A stretch of DNA of 64,000 nt from JALOLG01 sp963722415 (GTDB lineage Bacteria; Actinomycetota; Acidimicrobiia; Acidimicrobiales; Ilumatobacteraceae): contig CAVRNI010000039.1 of assembly GCA_963722415.1 (NCBI GenBank), positions 186,001 to 250,000 on the forward strand, in the 5' to 3' direction. Shown piece by piece: positions 46,216 to 56,238 of the stretch; the first letter of the stretch is position 1, and each line of letters starts with the position of its first letter. The notes under the pieces are model-generated. The model was not told where the DNA came from, searched no databases, and saw nothing but the letters and a program-made list of their open reading frames with translations. The translations under genes and the position numbers were made by a program.

Positions 46216-47590
46216 TCACTCGAACGTATACGTCTGCTTCTGCTCCTCGACAGTCGCAAGGATCCCGTCGACGGCCTGACCGCTCAGGAAGTCGGCGATC
46301 GCCTTGCCGACGACCTGGGCCGCGAAGTCGGGCTCGGTGTCACGGTCGAGGAACTGGGCGATGTACTTCGCCGAGCCGACGATCTCCACCGACTTCTGCT
46401 GGAGCGCGTTGTAGGCCGACGGTGTTCGCCTTCGAGTTGGCCGCGACCACCGACGGATCGATGGCGAGCCAGGCGTCGATCGCGGCGGCCTGTCCCAGGC
46501 CGGTGAGCAGTGCCTTGGCGCCCTCCTCGTTCTGCCGGGCTGGCCGCCATCATGAACCCGTCGATGGGTGCCTCGACCGCCAGTCTGACCGTGCTCGGCG
46601 ACGATCTCGGGGAACGGGAAGAACGTGAGGTCGTCGAGGATCGTCCTCTGGGTCCGTCGAAGTTGCTGGGCGACGAACGTCCCGAGCAGGTACATCCCGA
46701 CTTCCTTGTTGCCGAGCGCGGTCGCGGCGTCCTGCCACGTGCGCCCGTTGACGTCGGGCTGGTAGTAGTCGGTGATCTCGCTCCAGTGCGTGAAGATGTC
46801 GGTGACCCGGTCGTCGGTCCAGCTCTCCTTGCCACCCATCAGCGAGATGTGGAAGTCGTAGCCGTTGATGCGCAGGTTGAGCATGTCGAACATGCCCATC
46901 TGCGGCCACCCGCCGTCGTTGGCGGCCGCGAGCGGGATGAGACCGTCGGTGACCATCTGGTCGCACAGCGCCTTGAAGTCGTCCCACGTCGTCGGGATCT
47001 CGTACCCGTTCTCGTCGAACAGGCTCTGGCGGTAGTGCACGGCCCACGGGTAGACGTAGAACGGCACGAAGTACTGCTTGCCGTCGAGCCCGGTCGAAGC
47101 GCTCTTGAACCCCTCGCTCATGTCGGGCAGGTTGGCCCACACGTCGGTGATGTCGCCGACGACACCCTTGGTCGCGAACGCCCGCATCCGGTAGCCGGCG
47201 AACCACGTCATCACGTCGTCGGGTTGCTGGATGTAGGTGTTGAAGTTCTCCTGGAACGTGTTGTGGTCGACGGTGTTGATGGTGACGTCGATGCCGGTCG
47301 AGGCGATCGCCGCCGCCATCGCCGCCTTGGGCTTCTCGTCGGACTAGTTCGACCCGAACGTGACGGTGCCGACGTCCCCGGCGGGCGCCGTGGTGCCCTC
47401 GGCGGCGGGCGTCGTGCCGGCGGTGCCGTCGGGCGCGGCGGTGTCACCGCTGGTGGCGGCCGTCCCCTCCTCGGCGTCGTCGTCACCACATGCCGCGAGC
47501 ACTGCCAGCGGCCGTGGCCCCGATGACGAACTGGCGGCGTCCGAGTGAGAAACCGACCTGGGACGGGCTCGGCGAACGTTCGATCCTCAT
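46216..47590 (-). CDS. Sugar ABC transporter substrate-binding lipoprotein (in-frame TAG and frame breaks)
   Basis: About 450 residues, the extracellular sugar receptor of this importer. The ATG at 47590 follows GGGGGAG. The signal combines a twin-arginine start (GRRQFVIGATAA) with a lipobox (LAAC), the latter read after a frame break near 47505. Then VGTVTFGSN is followed by TAG (47346-47344) and, in the same frame, SDEKPKAAMAAAI, where Tyr would be expected. The body (WFAGYRMRAFATKGVVGDIT, LYYPW-like segments, NGYEIPTTWDDFKALCDQM) is a family 1 binding protein. Further breaks lie near 46660, 46595, 46545 and 46430. Confidence 0.83.
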
Positions 47591-47649
47591 TTGCTCCCCC
47601 TCTGGAGTCCGGCGGAACCGTTGTGTTGGAACCTGTGGAAGTGACAGGC

Positions 47650-47678
47650 AATGTTGCACGAATACGACCACGAGTCAA
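47650..47678 (-). promoter_or_regulatory. Promoter of the alpha-galactoside operon
   Basis: TTGACT (47678-47673) and AACATT (47655-47650) are 17 bases apart on the minus strand and precede the binding-protein gene by about 60 bases. The whole divergent interval 47591-47799 is AT-richer than its surroundings. It also holds TTGTTCGATTTTGTTTGA near 47751-47767, a candidate site for the DeoR protein encoded on the other side. Confidence 0.45.
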
Positions 47679-47799
47679 GAGATCGCCCCAAAACTCCACA
47701 ACATCGCACAGAGATACTGGCACTATTCGGGTTCATCGCCCCGTCCACTTGTTCGATTTTGTTTGACTTCGCTCAGCCGATCCGACATCCTTGGCGGTC

Positions 47800-48641
47800 G
47801 TGGCGACGACCAGCGGCAGGACATTGGCGCAGCAGCGCCATGGGCTGATCCTCGACGAGATCCGCCGGCGCGGGGCGCGCGCGTCGCCGAGCTCGCCGAC
47901 CTCCTCGAGGTCAGCGACATGACCGTGCGGCGCGACCTCGACGTGCTCGCCGACGCCGGCCTCGTCACCAAGGTCCACGGTGGCGCGACGATGCCCGACC
48001 ATCACAGCGCCGAGGAGCCGGGGTTCGAGGCCAAGTCGCTGCGCAACACCGACGAGAAGTCGGCGATCGCGCGCGTCGCGGCGGGACTCGTCACGCCGGG
48101 TCTGGCGATCGGCATCACCGCCGGGACGACGACGTTCCGCCTCGCCGGCGAGCTCGAGTCGGTCGCCAATCTCACCGTCGTCACCAACAGCATCCGGGTC
48201 GCCGAGATCCTCACCCACAAGCCGCGGCCCGATCGCACCGTCGTGCTGACCGGCGGTGTTCGCACGCCGAGCGACGCGCTGGTCGGGCCCGTGGCAGTGC
48301 GCACCCTGCGCAACCTTCACCTCGACATGGTGTTGATGGGCGTGCACGGGATGAGCGAACGGGCCGGCTACACGACACCCAACTTCATGGAGGCCGAGAC
48401 CAACCAGGCGTTCGTGCAAGCTGCGCAGCGACTCACGGTGCTCGCCGATCACACGAAGTGGGGGATCACCGGTCTCACATCGATCGCCGCGCTCGGCGAC
48501 GCGACTACCGTCGTCACCGACGGCGGCCTCGAACCAGCCGCCTTCGCCATCCTCGACGAAGCGGTTGCCCAGGTCCTCGTCGCCGACGAAACAACGGCGC
48601 CGGACGCAGCCGATCAGCACGCCCGGAGGCTGCGAGGATGA
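47800..48641 (+). CDS. DeoR-family transcriptional regulator (frame break)
   Basis: About 280 residues. The helix-turn-helix reads ELADLLEVSDMTVRRDLDVL. The C-terminal sugar-phosphate sensor domain starts with AIGITAGTTTFRLAGEL and contains ERAGYTTPNFMEAETNQAFV. From the GTG at 47800 the first 26 residues (VATTSGRTLAQQRHGLILDE) are in a different frame from the rest, joined near 47880. It is divergent from the transporter and upstream of the ATPase and galT, so it is the obvious local repressor, probably sensing a galactose-derived phosphate. Confidence 0.88.
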
Positions 48642-48652
48642 GGAGGACCTGA

Positions 48653-49732
<1,080 letters not shown>

Positions 49733-49743
49733 CACGACAGGCC

Positions 49744-50610
49744 GTGTCCGAGCTGCGCGTCGACCCGTACACCGGCACCGCCGTTCACGTCGTCGAGGCA
49801 CGCCAGGACCGTCCCAACCTGCCGTCGACGGGCTGCCCGTTCTGTGTCGGCGGACTCGAGGCGCCCGAGCCCTACGACGTGTTCTGGTTCCCCAACCGGT
49901 GGCCGGCGATGGGCGGCGACCGGTGCGAGGTGGTGCTCTACACGTCGGAGCACGACGCCACGTTCTGGTCGCTCGGCGTCGACGGCATCCGCAAGGTGAT
50001 CGACCTGTGGGCCGACCGCACGACGGCGCTCGGTGCCCGCGACGACGTCGACTTCGTCCTCGTGTTCGAGAACCGCGGGGCGGAGGTCGGGGCGACGATC
50101 GCCCACCCGCATGGCCAGATCTACGCCTACGACCACGTTCCCGACCGGCCGTCGCGGCGGCTCGCCGCGTCGTGGCATCCGGAACCGGACCCCGGCGATC
50201 GTGCCGTCGCGACGATTGCCGGCTGGACCACCTACGTCCCATGGGCGCCGGTCTTTCCCGTCGAGCTGCAGATCGCGCCGATCGAGCGAGTGCCTGACCT
50301 TCCGACGCTCGGCGATGCCGGGCGCGACGAGATGGCCCATCTGCTCGTCGACGTGTTCGAACGGCTCGACCGGCTGTACGAGCGCCCGCTCCCCTACATG
50401 ATGTGGCTCAACCAGCGACCGACCACCGCGACCGGCCACGACGACGCGTGGTTCAACATCGAGCTCGTCTCGCCATGGCGCGCCCCTGGCGTGTTGCGGT
50501 TCATCGCCGCCGCCGAAGTGGCGAGCAACGAGTACTTCAACCCGGTTGATCCTGCAGATCTGGCGTCGCGTCTTCGGGCGCTGGCTCGGGCCACCGGCGC
50601 CCGCGCGTGA
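49744..50610 (+). CDS. galT: Galactose-1-phosphate uridylyltransferase
   Basis: 288 residues. It swaps UMP from UDP-glucose to galactose 1-phosphate in the Leloir pathway. It has the zinc Cys pair GCPFCVGG near residue 32 and the active-site histidine triad ATIAHPHGQIYAYDH. The length is shorter than the E. coli enzyme (348), as in many actinobacterial GalT proteins. It starts 11 bases after the ATPase gene. No galK or galE lies in the window. Its 3' end overlaps the convergent lgt by 74 bases. Confidence 0.88.
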   Translation: MSELRVDPYTGTAVHVVEARQDRPNLPSTGCPFCVGGLEAPEPYDVFWFPNRWPAMGGDRCEVVLYTSEHDATFWSLGVDGIRKVIDLWADRTTALGARDDVDFVLVFENRGAEVGATIAHPHGQIYAYDHVPDRPSRRLAASWHPEPDPGDRAVATIAGWTTYVPWAPVFPVELQIAPIERVPDLPTLGDAGRDEMAHLLVDVFERLDRLYERPLPYMMWLNQRPTTATGHDDAWFNIELVSPWRAPGVLRFIAAAEVASNEYFNPVDPADLASRLRALARATGARA

Positions 50611-51388
50611 GCACCAGGTAGATCGCTCCTCCGGCGATCGCCGCCAGCGAGACCCACTGGTTCCAACGCAGGCCACCGAGCTCGTGAGACGGATCGATGC
50701 GCAGACCTTCGACCCACAGCCGGCCGAGGCCGTAGCCCATCACGTACACCGCCATCAGCCGGCCCGGGCCGAGGCGCAAGCGGCGGTCGATCAGCAACAG
50801 CACGCCGAACAGGCCGAAGTTCCACAGCGACTCGTACAGGAACGTGGGGTGGAACGTCGTACCCGGTGCATACCCGGGCGGGATCTTGTCGGCGTCGACC
50901 TCGAGCGCCCATGGCAGATCGGTCGGCTTGCCGAACAACTCCTGGTTGAACCAGTTCCCCCATCGCCCGATCGCCTGCGCCAGCGGGATCGCGGGCGCCG
51001 CGCACGTCGCGACCATCGCCGGGTCGAGGCCGCGCCGGCGGGCGACGTACAGGCCGACGACGATCCCCAGTACCAATCCGCCGGGGATCCCGAGCCCGCC
51101 CTGCCAGATCTTCGGGATCGCGCCGAGGTCGTCCTCGAACCGTTCCCAGTCGGTCGCGACGTGGTAGAGCCGAGCGCCGACGATTCCCGCCGCCACGGCC
51201 CACATCGAGATCGCGCCGGCGTCGTCGCGCGTGCCCACCCCGTGGGTCTCGAACATCCAGCCCAGCACCCACACGGCTGCGACGACACCGAGCCCGATCA
51301 TCAGGCCGTAGGCGCGCAGAGTGAGTGGCCCGATCTCGATCACGCTTCCCGGCGGCGCTGGAAACGTCGCGAAGAGTGCGCTGATCAC
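50537..51388 (-). CDS. lgt: Prolipoprotein diacylglyceryl transferase
   Basis: 283 residues, multi-pass membrane protein. It attaches diacylglycerol to the lipobox Cys of prolipoproteins, several of which are encoded in this window. The signature AQAIGRWGNWFNQELFG contains the catalytic Arg and Asn, and the essential His region is FHPTFLYESLWN. It starts with a GTG that overlaps the stop of the esterase gene upstream. The last 25 codons overlap the end of galT on the opposite strand. Confidence 0.95.
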   Translation of the reverse strand: MISALFATFPAPPGSVIEIGPLTLRAYGLMIGLGVVAAVWVLGWMFETHGVGTRDDAGAISMWAVAAGIVGARLYHVATDWERFEDDLGAIPKIWQGGLGIPGGLVLGIVVGLYVARRRGLDPAMVATCAAPAIPLAQAIGRWGNWFNQELFGKPTDLPWALEVDADKIPPGYAPGTTFHPTFLYESLWNFGLFGVLLLIDRRLRLGPGRLMAVYVMGYGLGRLWVEGLRIDPSHELGGLRWNQWVSLAAIAGGAIYLVLTRGRRWPEPAPEDATPDLQDQPG

Positions 51389-52176
51389 TGCGACGAATTC
51401 CCGGTCGACGATCTTTGCGTCGTGAACCGCTTGGCGAACTCGACCGTCTCGGCGAAGATCAAGTCACGGTCGTAGTCCTGCGTCGCCACGTGGTAGCTGC
51501 GCTCGAGCCACGTGTGTTCCACCGTGCCGCCGTAGTGGGCGGCGAGATACTCGCTGCCGGCGGGTTCGACGATGTGGTCCTGACGGGACGTGAAGAGCCG
51601 CAACGGCATCTTCAGTTCGGCGTAGCGCTCGCTCATCGGGGTCAGCCCGTCGATCATCAGCGATTGCAGCGCGCGCAGCGGCGTGGCCGCGTACACGATC
51701 TCGACGACGTCGGGATCGGCGATGTCCGATTCTCCGATGCCGGGCAGCGTTTCGAGGCCTTCGGCGAGCATCTCGGTGACCATCTCGGCGATCTCGGGTG
51801 GAGGTGGCACGGTGGCGGGGTTGACGCACACGATGCCGGCGACCTCAGGGTGCTGGAGACCGGTCCACAACGTCAGCGATCCCCCCATGCTGAGCCCGCC
51901 GACGACGATCGAGTCGGTACGAGCCGCGAGTCGCTGGTAGGCCGACTCGACCTCCGCGGTCCAGTCGTCCCAACGGGTCGGGATCATCTCGTCGATCGTG
52001 GTGCCGTGCCCCGGCAGGCGCGGGAGCTCGATGTGGAATCCGGCCGCGGCCAGTGCTTCGGCCATGCCACGCATCGACGACGGGTTGCCGGTGAACCCGT
52101 GGATGGTGAGCACGCCGGTTCCCGAGGTGCCTTCGTGCGACCACGCCTCGGCGCCGGGGAGAACTGGTGCGATCAT
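51385..52176 (-). CDS. Carboxylesterase / monoacylglycerol lipase-like hydrolase
   Basis: 263 residues of the Est30/COG1647 family. The sequence GVLTIHGFTGNPSSMRGM carries the oxyanion hole, VVGGLSMGGSLTLW the nucleophile Ser, TSRQDHIVEP the Asp, and ERSYHVATQDYDRD the His. The family hydrolyses short or medium acyl esters in the cytoplasm. It overlaps lgt by four bases. The divergent TetR gene and the palindrome between them suggest local repression. Confidence 0.87.
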   Translation of the reverse strand: MIAPVLPGAEAWSHEGTSGTGVLTIHGFTGNPSSMRGMAEALAAAGFHIELPRLPGHGTTIDEMIPTRWDDWTAEVESAYQRLAARTDSIVVGGLSMGGSLTLWTGLQHPEVAGIVCVNPATVPPPPEIAEMVTEMLAEGLETLPGIGESDIADPDVVEIVYAATPLRALQSLMIDGLTPMSERYAELKMPLRLFTSRQDHIVEPAGSEYLAAHYGGTVEHTWLERSYHVATQDYDRDLIFAETVEFAKRFTTQRSSTGNSSQ

Positions 52177-52240
52177 GGATTCCGTTCTACTGCATGAAGG
52201 CGTCGGCTCCCTAGCAGTACGGCAGGGCACGTGCGTCAGG

Positions 52241-52256
52241 TTGACCCGTCGGTCAA
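52241..52256. promoter_or_regulatory. TetR-type operator palindrome
   Basis: TTGACC, CGTC, GGTCAA: a perfect 6-4-6 inverted repeat in the 100-base gap between the divergent esterase and TetR genes, 21 bases before the TetR GTG. TTGACC-N4-GGTCAA is a common shape for operators of actinobacterial TetR proteins. Confidence 0.6.
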
Positions 52257-52276
52257 GGACCGGCTGAACTGAGGCC

Positions 52277-52912
52277 GTGGCCGGAACCGATGATGCACTC
52301 GAACGTGAATCGCCGCGCCAGCACACCGAGCAGGGCAAGGAGCGCAAGCAGCAGCTCGTCGAGGCGGCGATGGAGCTGTTCGCCGCGCGCGGCTACGCGG
52401 CGACCCGCATCGCCGACATCTGCGACGCGGCCGGGGTCGCCAAGGGCTTGTTCTACTGGTACTTCCCGACCAAGCACGACCTGTTCGCCGAGCTGGTTCG
52501 TTCGATGCGCCAACGGCTGCGCCGGGCGCAGGCAGCCGCCCTCGATCCTGCCGCCGACGCCCTCACCCACATCCGTCAGGGCGTCGAGGCGAGCCTGTTG
52601 TTCATGGCGGAGCACGCCCCCTACTTCGCCCTGCTCCAGGTCGAGCGCACCGACCCGCACCTGGCCGCCGTGCTGCGGGAAGGGAGCGACGTCTACCTCC
52701 GCGACGTGCTCACCCACATCCGTGAGGCCCAGCGCGACGGTCAGATCGCCGACACGGACCCCACGCTGCTCGCGCTCGGCGTCCTCGGCGCGGTGTCGTC
52801 GTTCAGCAACGCGTGGCGCAACGGCCGGATCGAACTGTCCGCCGACGAGCTGGCGTCGTTCGTCGGCGACTGGGTGGTCCGCGCGTTAGGAGAACCAGCG
52901 CGCGTCTCGTGA
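52277..52912 (+). CDS. TetR-family transcriptional regulator
   Basis: 211 residues. The N-terminal helix-turn-helix is QLVEAAMELFAARGYAATRI followed by ADICDAAGVAKGLFYWYFPT. The ligand domain (from residue 75) has the alternating helices of the family but no feature that identifies the ligand. It is divergent from the esterase and has an operator-like palindrome just upstream, so self-regulation and control of the esterase-lgt unit are likely. Confidence 0.9.
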   Translation: MAGTDDALERESPRQHTEQGKERKQQLVEAAMELFAARGYAATRIADICDAAGVAKGLFYWYFPTKHDLFAELVRSMRQRLRRAQAAALDPAADALTHIRQGVEASLLFMAEHAPYFALLQVERTDPHLAAVLREGSDVYLRDVLTHIREAQRDGQIADTDPTLLALGVLGAVSSFSNAWRNGRIELSADELASFVGDWVVRALGEPARVS

Positions 52913-52970
52913 AGCTACGGCGTCCGGACGAGCCGCCGACAACTGGTCACTGGTGAGGCGCTTCAATCGT

Positions 52971-54716
52971 CTAGCCCAGCTCGCCTTCGAGCTCGGGGTA
53001 GCGGGCGAGCAGCACGGAGACGAAGGAGTCGACGAGGTCGGGCTCGAACTGGGCGCCGCGCCCCGACACGATGAAACGGGCGGCCTCGCCCATCGGCCAG
53101 GCCCGCTTGTAGGCCCGCCGGCTGCAGAGCGCGTCGAACACGTCGGCGAGGGCGACGATGCGGCCGGACAGCGCGATCGACTCGGCGCGGTGCCCGTACG
53201 GATAGCCGCTGCCGTCCCACCACTCGTGATGGGAGATCGCGATCTCGGACGCCATCTGGAACAGCGGCGACGAGCTGCCGGCGAGGATCTGATTGCCCAC
53301 GGTGGTGTGGGTCTTCATGATCTCGAACTCCTCGACGGTGAGCGGGCCGCTCTTCAACAGCACGGCGTCGGGCACCGACACCTTGCCGATGTCGTGGAGC
53401 CGCGCCGCGAGACGCAGGCGCTCGGCCCAATCGGGGTTCTCGCCGCGGGCGTGGGCGATCTCGGCGGCCATGTCGCCGACGCGCTTGGTGTGCTGACCGG
53501 TGTCGGTGTCGCGGAACTCGGCCAGTACGGCGAGACGTTCGAACGCGTCGAGCTGGTTGGCCGACCGCACGATCGGTTGCCCGTCGGTGGTCACCATCGC
53601 CTCGAGCTCGTGGGTGCGCAGCCGCAGGATCTCGGCCTGCTGGCGGGCGGTCGCCGTCTCGTGCGCCACCTGCAGCGTGCGCAGGCGGAGATCGGTGGCG
53701 TGCGTGAACATCTGGCGGTACTGCGAGTCGTGCTTCTCGCGCCGGTCGAGCGCCTCCTCGAAGCGTCCGCTGCGCTTGAACGCCGTCGCCAGCAGGTCGT
53801 TGATCTCGAGCTCGAACTCCCGGCTGTCGGTGCGCTCGGCCATGTCGAGCGCGGCCTGGAGCACCGAGATCGCCTCCGACAACGCGCCCCGCCGCAACGC
53901 CACCCGACCCTCGGCCATCATGACGCCGAGTTGCGTGGCGGGCACCGGCTCGATGCCGTGATCGGCTCGTTCCTCCCACACCCGGCGGGCCTCGGCGAAG
54001 CACTCGGACGCGCGCTCGTGATCGGCGAGCCCCATGTACGCCTCGGCGAGATCGGCGAGCAGGTTGCTCACGATGTCGGGGCTGTGCTTGCGGGCCAGGT
54101 CGACGGCCCGCCGGCCGAGACTCACGGCCGGGAGGTACTCGGACCGCGACGCACGGATCCGGGCGATGTTGCCGAGCACGAGCGCGGCGAAGCCGAAGCG
54201 CCCGAGCGGCTCGTTGACGGCCAACGCCGACTCGTACGTGACGATCGCCCGGTCGTTGTCGCCCATCGAGTGGTACACGGCCGCGACCGTGTTCAAGATG
54301 TTGCCCTCGTCGACCTGATGATCGGTGGTTCGATAGATCTCGAGCGCCCGCAGGCAGTGTTCGAGCGCCTCGGAGAAGTTGCTCGCCTGATAGTGCACGA
54401 TGCCGATCAGGTGAACGGCCCACGCCTCGATGAGCGTCGCCGAGGTGGTCGACGCGATCTCGGACGCCTCCATCGCCAGCCCGAACGCCTCGTCGGCGTC
54501 GCCGGCCCCGTGGGCGAGGCTCGCCAGCCGATACAACGCCTCGGCCTCGCCGACACGATCGCCGTCGGCGCGGGCAACGACACGAGCCTGGAGCGCGAAT
54601 TGGCGCGATGCGCCGGGGTCGTGATCGCGGCACGCGGCGGCGTCATCGAGCAGTTGTCGGACGCGCACCGACGTCGACTTCTCGAGCGCTGAGCTGGCAT
54701 GCGAGTCGGCTGACAC
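52971..54716 (-). CDS. TPR-repeat protein with HD-GYP phosphodiesterase domain
   Basis: 581 residues. Residues about 15-340 are tetratricopeptide repeats (for example SEALEHCLRALEIYRTTDH and DRAIVTYESALAVNEPLG). A coiled segment joins them to an HD-GYP domain from about residue 395. The metal ligands are in ARLHDIGKVSVPDAVL, HTTVGNQIL and ISHHEWWDGSGYPYG, the last being the GYP motif. HD-GYP enzymes hydrolyse cyclic di-GMP or related dinucleotides. There are no membrane segments or receiver domain, so the TPR part probably senses a protein partner. Confidence 0.9.
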   Translation of the reverse strand: MSADSHASSALEKSTSVRVRQLLDDAAACRDHDPGASRQFALQARVVARADGDRVGEAEALYRLASLAHGAGDADEAFGLAMEASEIASTTSATLIEAWAVHLIGIVHYQASNFSEALEHCLRALEIYRTTDHQVDEGNILNTVAAVYHSMGDNDRAIVTYESALAVNEPLGRFGFAALVLGNIARIRASRSEYLPAVSLGRRAVDLARKHSPDIVSNLLADLAEAYMGLADHERASECFAEARRVWEERADHGIEPVPATQLGVMMAEGRVALRRGALSEAISVLQAALDMAERTDSREFELEINDLLATAFKRSGRFEEALDRREKHDSQYRQMFTHATDLRLRTLQVAHETATARQQAEILRLRTHELEAMVTTDGQPIVRSANQLDAFERLAVLAEFRDTDTGQHTKRVGDMAAEIAHARGENPDWAERLRLAARLHDIGKVSVPDAVLLKSGPLTVEEFEIMKTHTTVGNQILAGSSSPLFQMASEIAISHHEWWDGSGYPYGHRAESIALSGRIVALADVFDALCSRRAYKRAWPMGEAARFIVSGRGAQFEPDLVDSFVSVLLARYPELEGELG

Positions 54717-54783
54717 CGTGTTCCAGGCTACCTGCGGCGGTCACCTGCCGTGTGTGGCGCGGCTCCGTATCCTGGACTGTTGT

Positions 54784-55689
54784 ATGTCTCGGATGGGCCA
54801 CCGGAGTCGTCAGCTGGAGAGCGCGGCCGTCACCGCGTTCTTGCCGGTCGCCGCCCTGGTGCCCTTCTGGCTGGTGACCATGATGATCCTGTGGCTTCCG
54901 CTGCGGTTGCTGTGGGACGTCCCGCTGTGGTTGCTGCCGGCGACATGGCTCGCGCTCGGCACGCTGTTGTTCGTCCGCCCCGTGCAGGTCGCGGTGCTGA
55001 CGCCTCTGCTCGGTGCACGCCGACCCGACCCTCGCGAGCTCGACATCATCGGTCCGGTGTGGACCTCGCTGGCGGCCCGCAACGACCTGCAGCCGGACGA
55101 TTTCGTGGTACGGATCCTGCCGTCGTCGGAGCTCAACGCCTTCGCCTGTGGCGGACACCTCGTCGTCGTGACGTCGTTCGCGGTCGATGGCCTGACGCGA
55201 CCGCAGCTCGCCGGGGTGCTCGCCCACGAGCTGAGCCACCATCTCGGGATGCACACCGTCGCGCTGACGCTCGGCCACTGGTTGTCGATCCCAGTGGTGC
55301 TCTTCGCGCGCTTCGGGTTCTTCCTGCAGAACGTCGCCCGCGCCGCGACCGACAACTTCGCCGCCCATTCGGCTGGCCTGACGGCCGTCGGCCGCCTGGT
55401 CGGGGCGCTGCTGACCGCGGTTTCGTGGGTGTTCCTCGCCGCCCTGTACGCGTCCGACGCGCTCGCCAACCTCGTCGGCCACTCGTCGGAGTTCGAGGCC
55501 GATCGCCGTGCGGTGCGCATGGGCTACGGACGTCAACTCGCCGAAGCGTTGCGGCGGGTCATCTCCCTCGGTGGCGGCACCCGCACGATCGGGTGGCGGG
55601 CCCGTCTCGGTGCGTCACATCCGCCGGCCCGGACGCGAGTCGCCCGCATCGAAGCGATCCTGCGCCACCCAAGCGGCATTACCGATTGA
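54784..55689 (+). CDS. M48-family membrane metallopeptidase
   Basis: 301 residues from the ATG at 54784. Two N-terminal membrane helices (VAALVPFWLVTMMILWLPL; LLPATWLALGTLLFVRPV) precede the catalytic domain. The zinc motif is in LAHELSHHLGMH and the third ligand Glu in SSEFEADRRAVRMGYG, as in HtpX-like peptidases. A further membrane stretch lies between them. A TATCCT -10 element ends ten bases before the ATG. It should degrade or process membrane proteins. Its end overlaps the YbaK frame on the other strand. Confidence 0.87.
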   Translation: MSRMGHRSRQLESAAVTAFLPVAALVPFWLVTMMILWLPLRLLWDVPLWLLPATWLALGTLLFVRPVQVAVLTPLLGARRPDPRELDIIGPVWTSLAARNDLQPDDFVVRILPSSELNAFACGGHLVVVTSFAVDGLTRPQLAGVLAHELSHHLGMHTVALTLGHWLSIPVVLFARFGFFLQNVARAATDNFAAHSAGLTAVGRLVGALLTAVSWVFLAALYASDALANLVGHSSEFEADRRAVRMGYGRQLAEALRRVISLGGGTRTIGWRARLGASHPPARTRVARIEAILRHPSGITD

Positions 55690-56214
55690 GTCGCTCACCC
55701 CGCACCGGTGCGGTGCACGTTTGGTCGCCGACTCGTGCGGCGTAGTCGGTACTCTGGCGATGTCGGCGACGACGGCGTCGGTCAGGGCGATCAGGTCTGC
55801 GGTTCGTACCTCGACGTCGACGCCACGCTTGCCGCCACTCACATAGATCGTCTCGAACAGTTCGCTCGTCTCGTCGACGACGGTCGGCAGCGTTTTCTTC
55901 TGCCCGAACGGGCTGATCCCACCGAGCACGTATCCCGTGAGCCGCTGGGCGCGATCGGGGTCGCACATCTCGACCCGCTTGGCGCCGAGTGCCGTACCCA
56001 CCGCTTTGAGCCCGACGGTGCAGCTCACGGGGACGATGGCCACCGCCTCGCTGCCGTCGGCGGTGACGATCAACGTCTTGAACACCTGGTCGTGATCGAG
56101 GCCGAGCGCCTCGGCCGCCGCTCGACCGAAGTCGCGCCGCGATTCACCACGCTCGTACTCGAGCACACGGAACTCGACCCCTGCCGCTTCGAGGGCGCGG
56201 ATGGCCGGCGTCAT
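55615..56214 (-). CDS. ybaK: Cys-tRNA(Pro) deacylase, YbaK/EbsC type
   Basis: The core of about 158 residues (MTPAIRALEAAGVEF to DAVVADIAR) is a standard YbaK. The catalytic lysine is in DQVFKTLIVTADG, with VPVSCTVGLKAVGTALGAKR and GYVLGGISPFGQKKTLPTV following. It removes Cys mischarged on tRNA-Pro. The frame continues another 40 codons to 55615, antisense to the end of the peptidase gene. That extension is unlike the family, so a stop may have been lost to a base error. It is divergent from a thioesterase with a 24-base gap. Confidence 0.88.
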   Translation of the reverse strand: MTPAIRALEAAGVEFRVLEYERGESRRDFGRAAAEALGLDHDQVFKTLIVTADGSEAVAIVPVSCTVGLKAVGTALGAKRVEMCDPDRAQRLTGYVLGGISPFGQKKTLPTVVDETSELFETIYVSGGKRGVDVEVRTADLIALTDAVVADIARVPTTPHESATKRAPHRCGVSDSIGNAAWVAQDRFDAGDSRPGRRM

Positions 56215-56224
56215 CAGCGCTGAG

Positions 56225-56230
56225 TATGGT
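56225..56230 (+). promoter_or_regulatory. -10 element of a leaderless promoter
   Basis: TATGGT ends eight bases before the thioesterase GTG at 56239, inside the 24-base gap between divergent genes, so a leaderless mRNA is likely. Confidence 0.5.
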
Positions 56231-56238
56231 CCGATCTG

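Noticed and set aside
46216..47590. Stop-codon recoding (read-through of TAG) in the sugar-binding protein
   Set aside because: The gene also has several frame breaks and no recoding signal was seen, so a base error or mutation is more likely.
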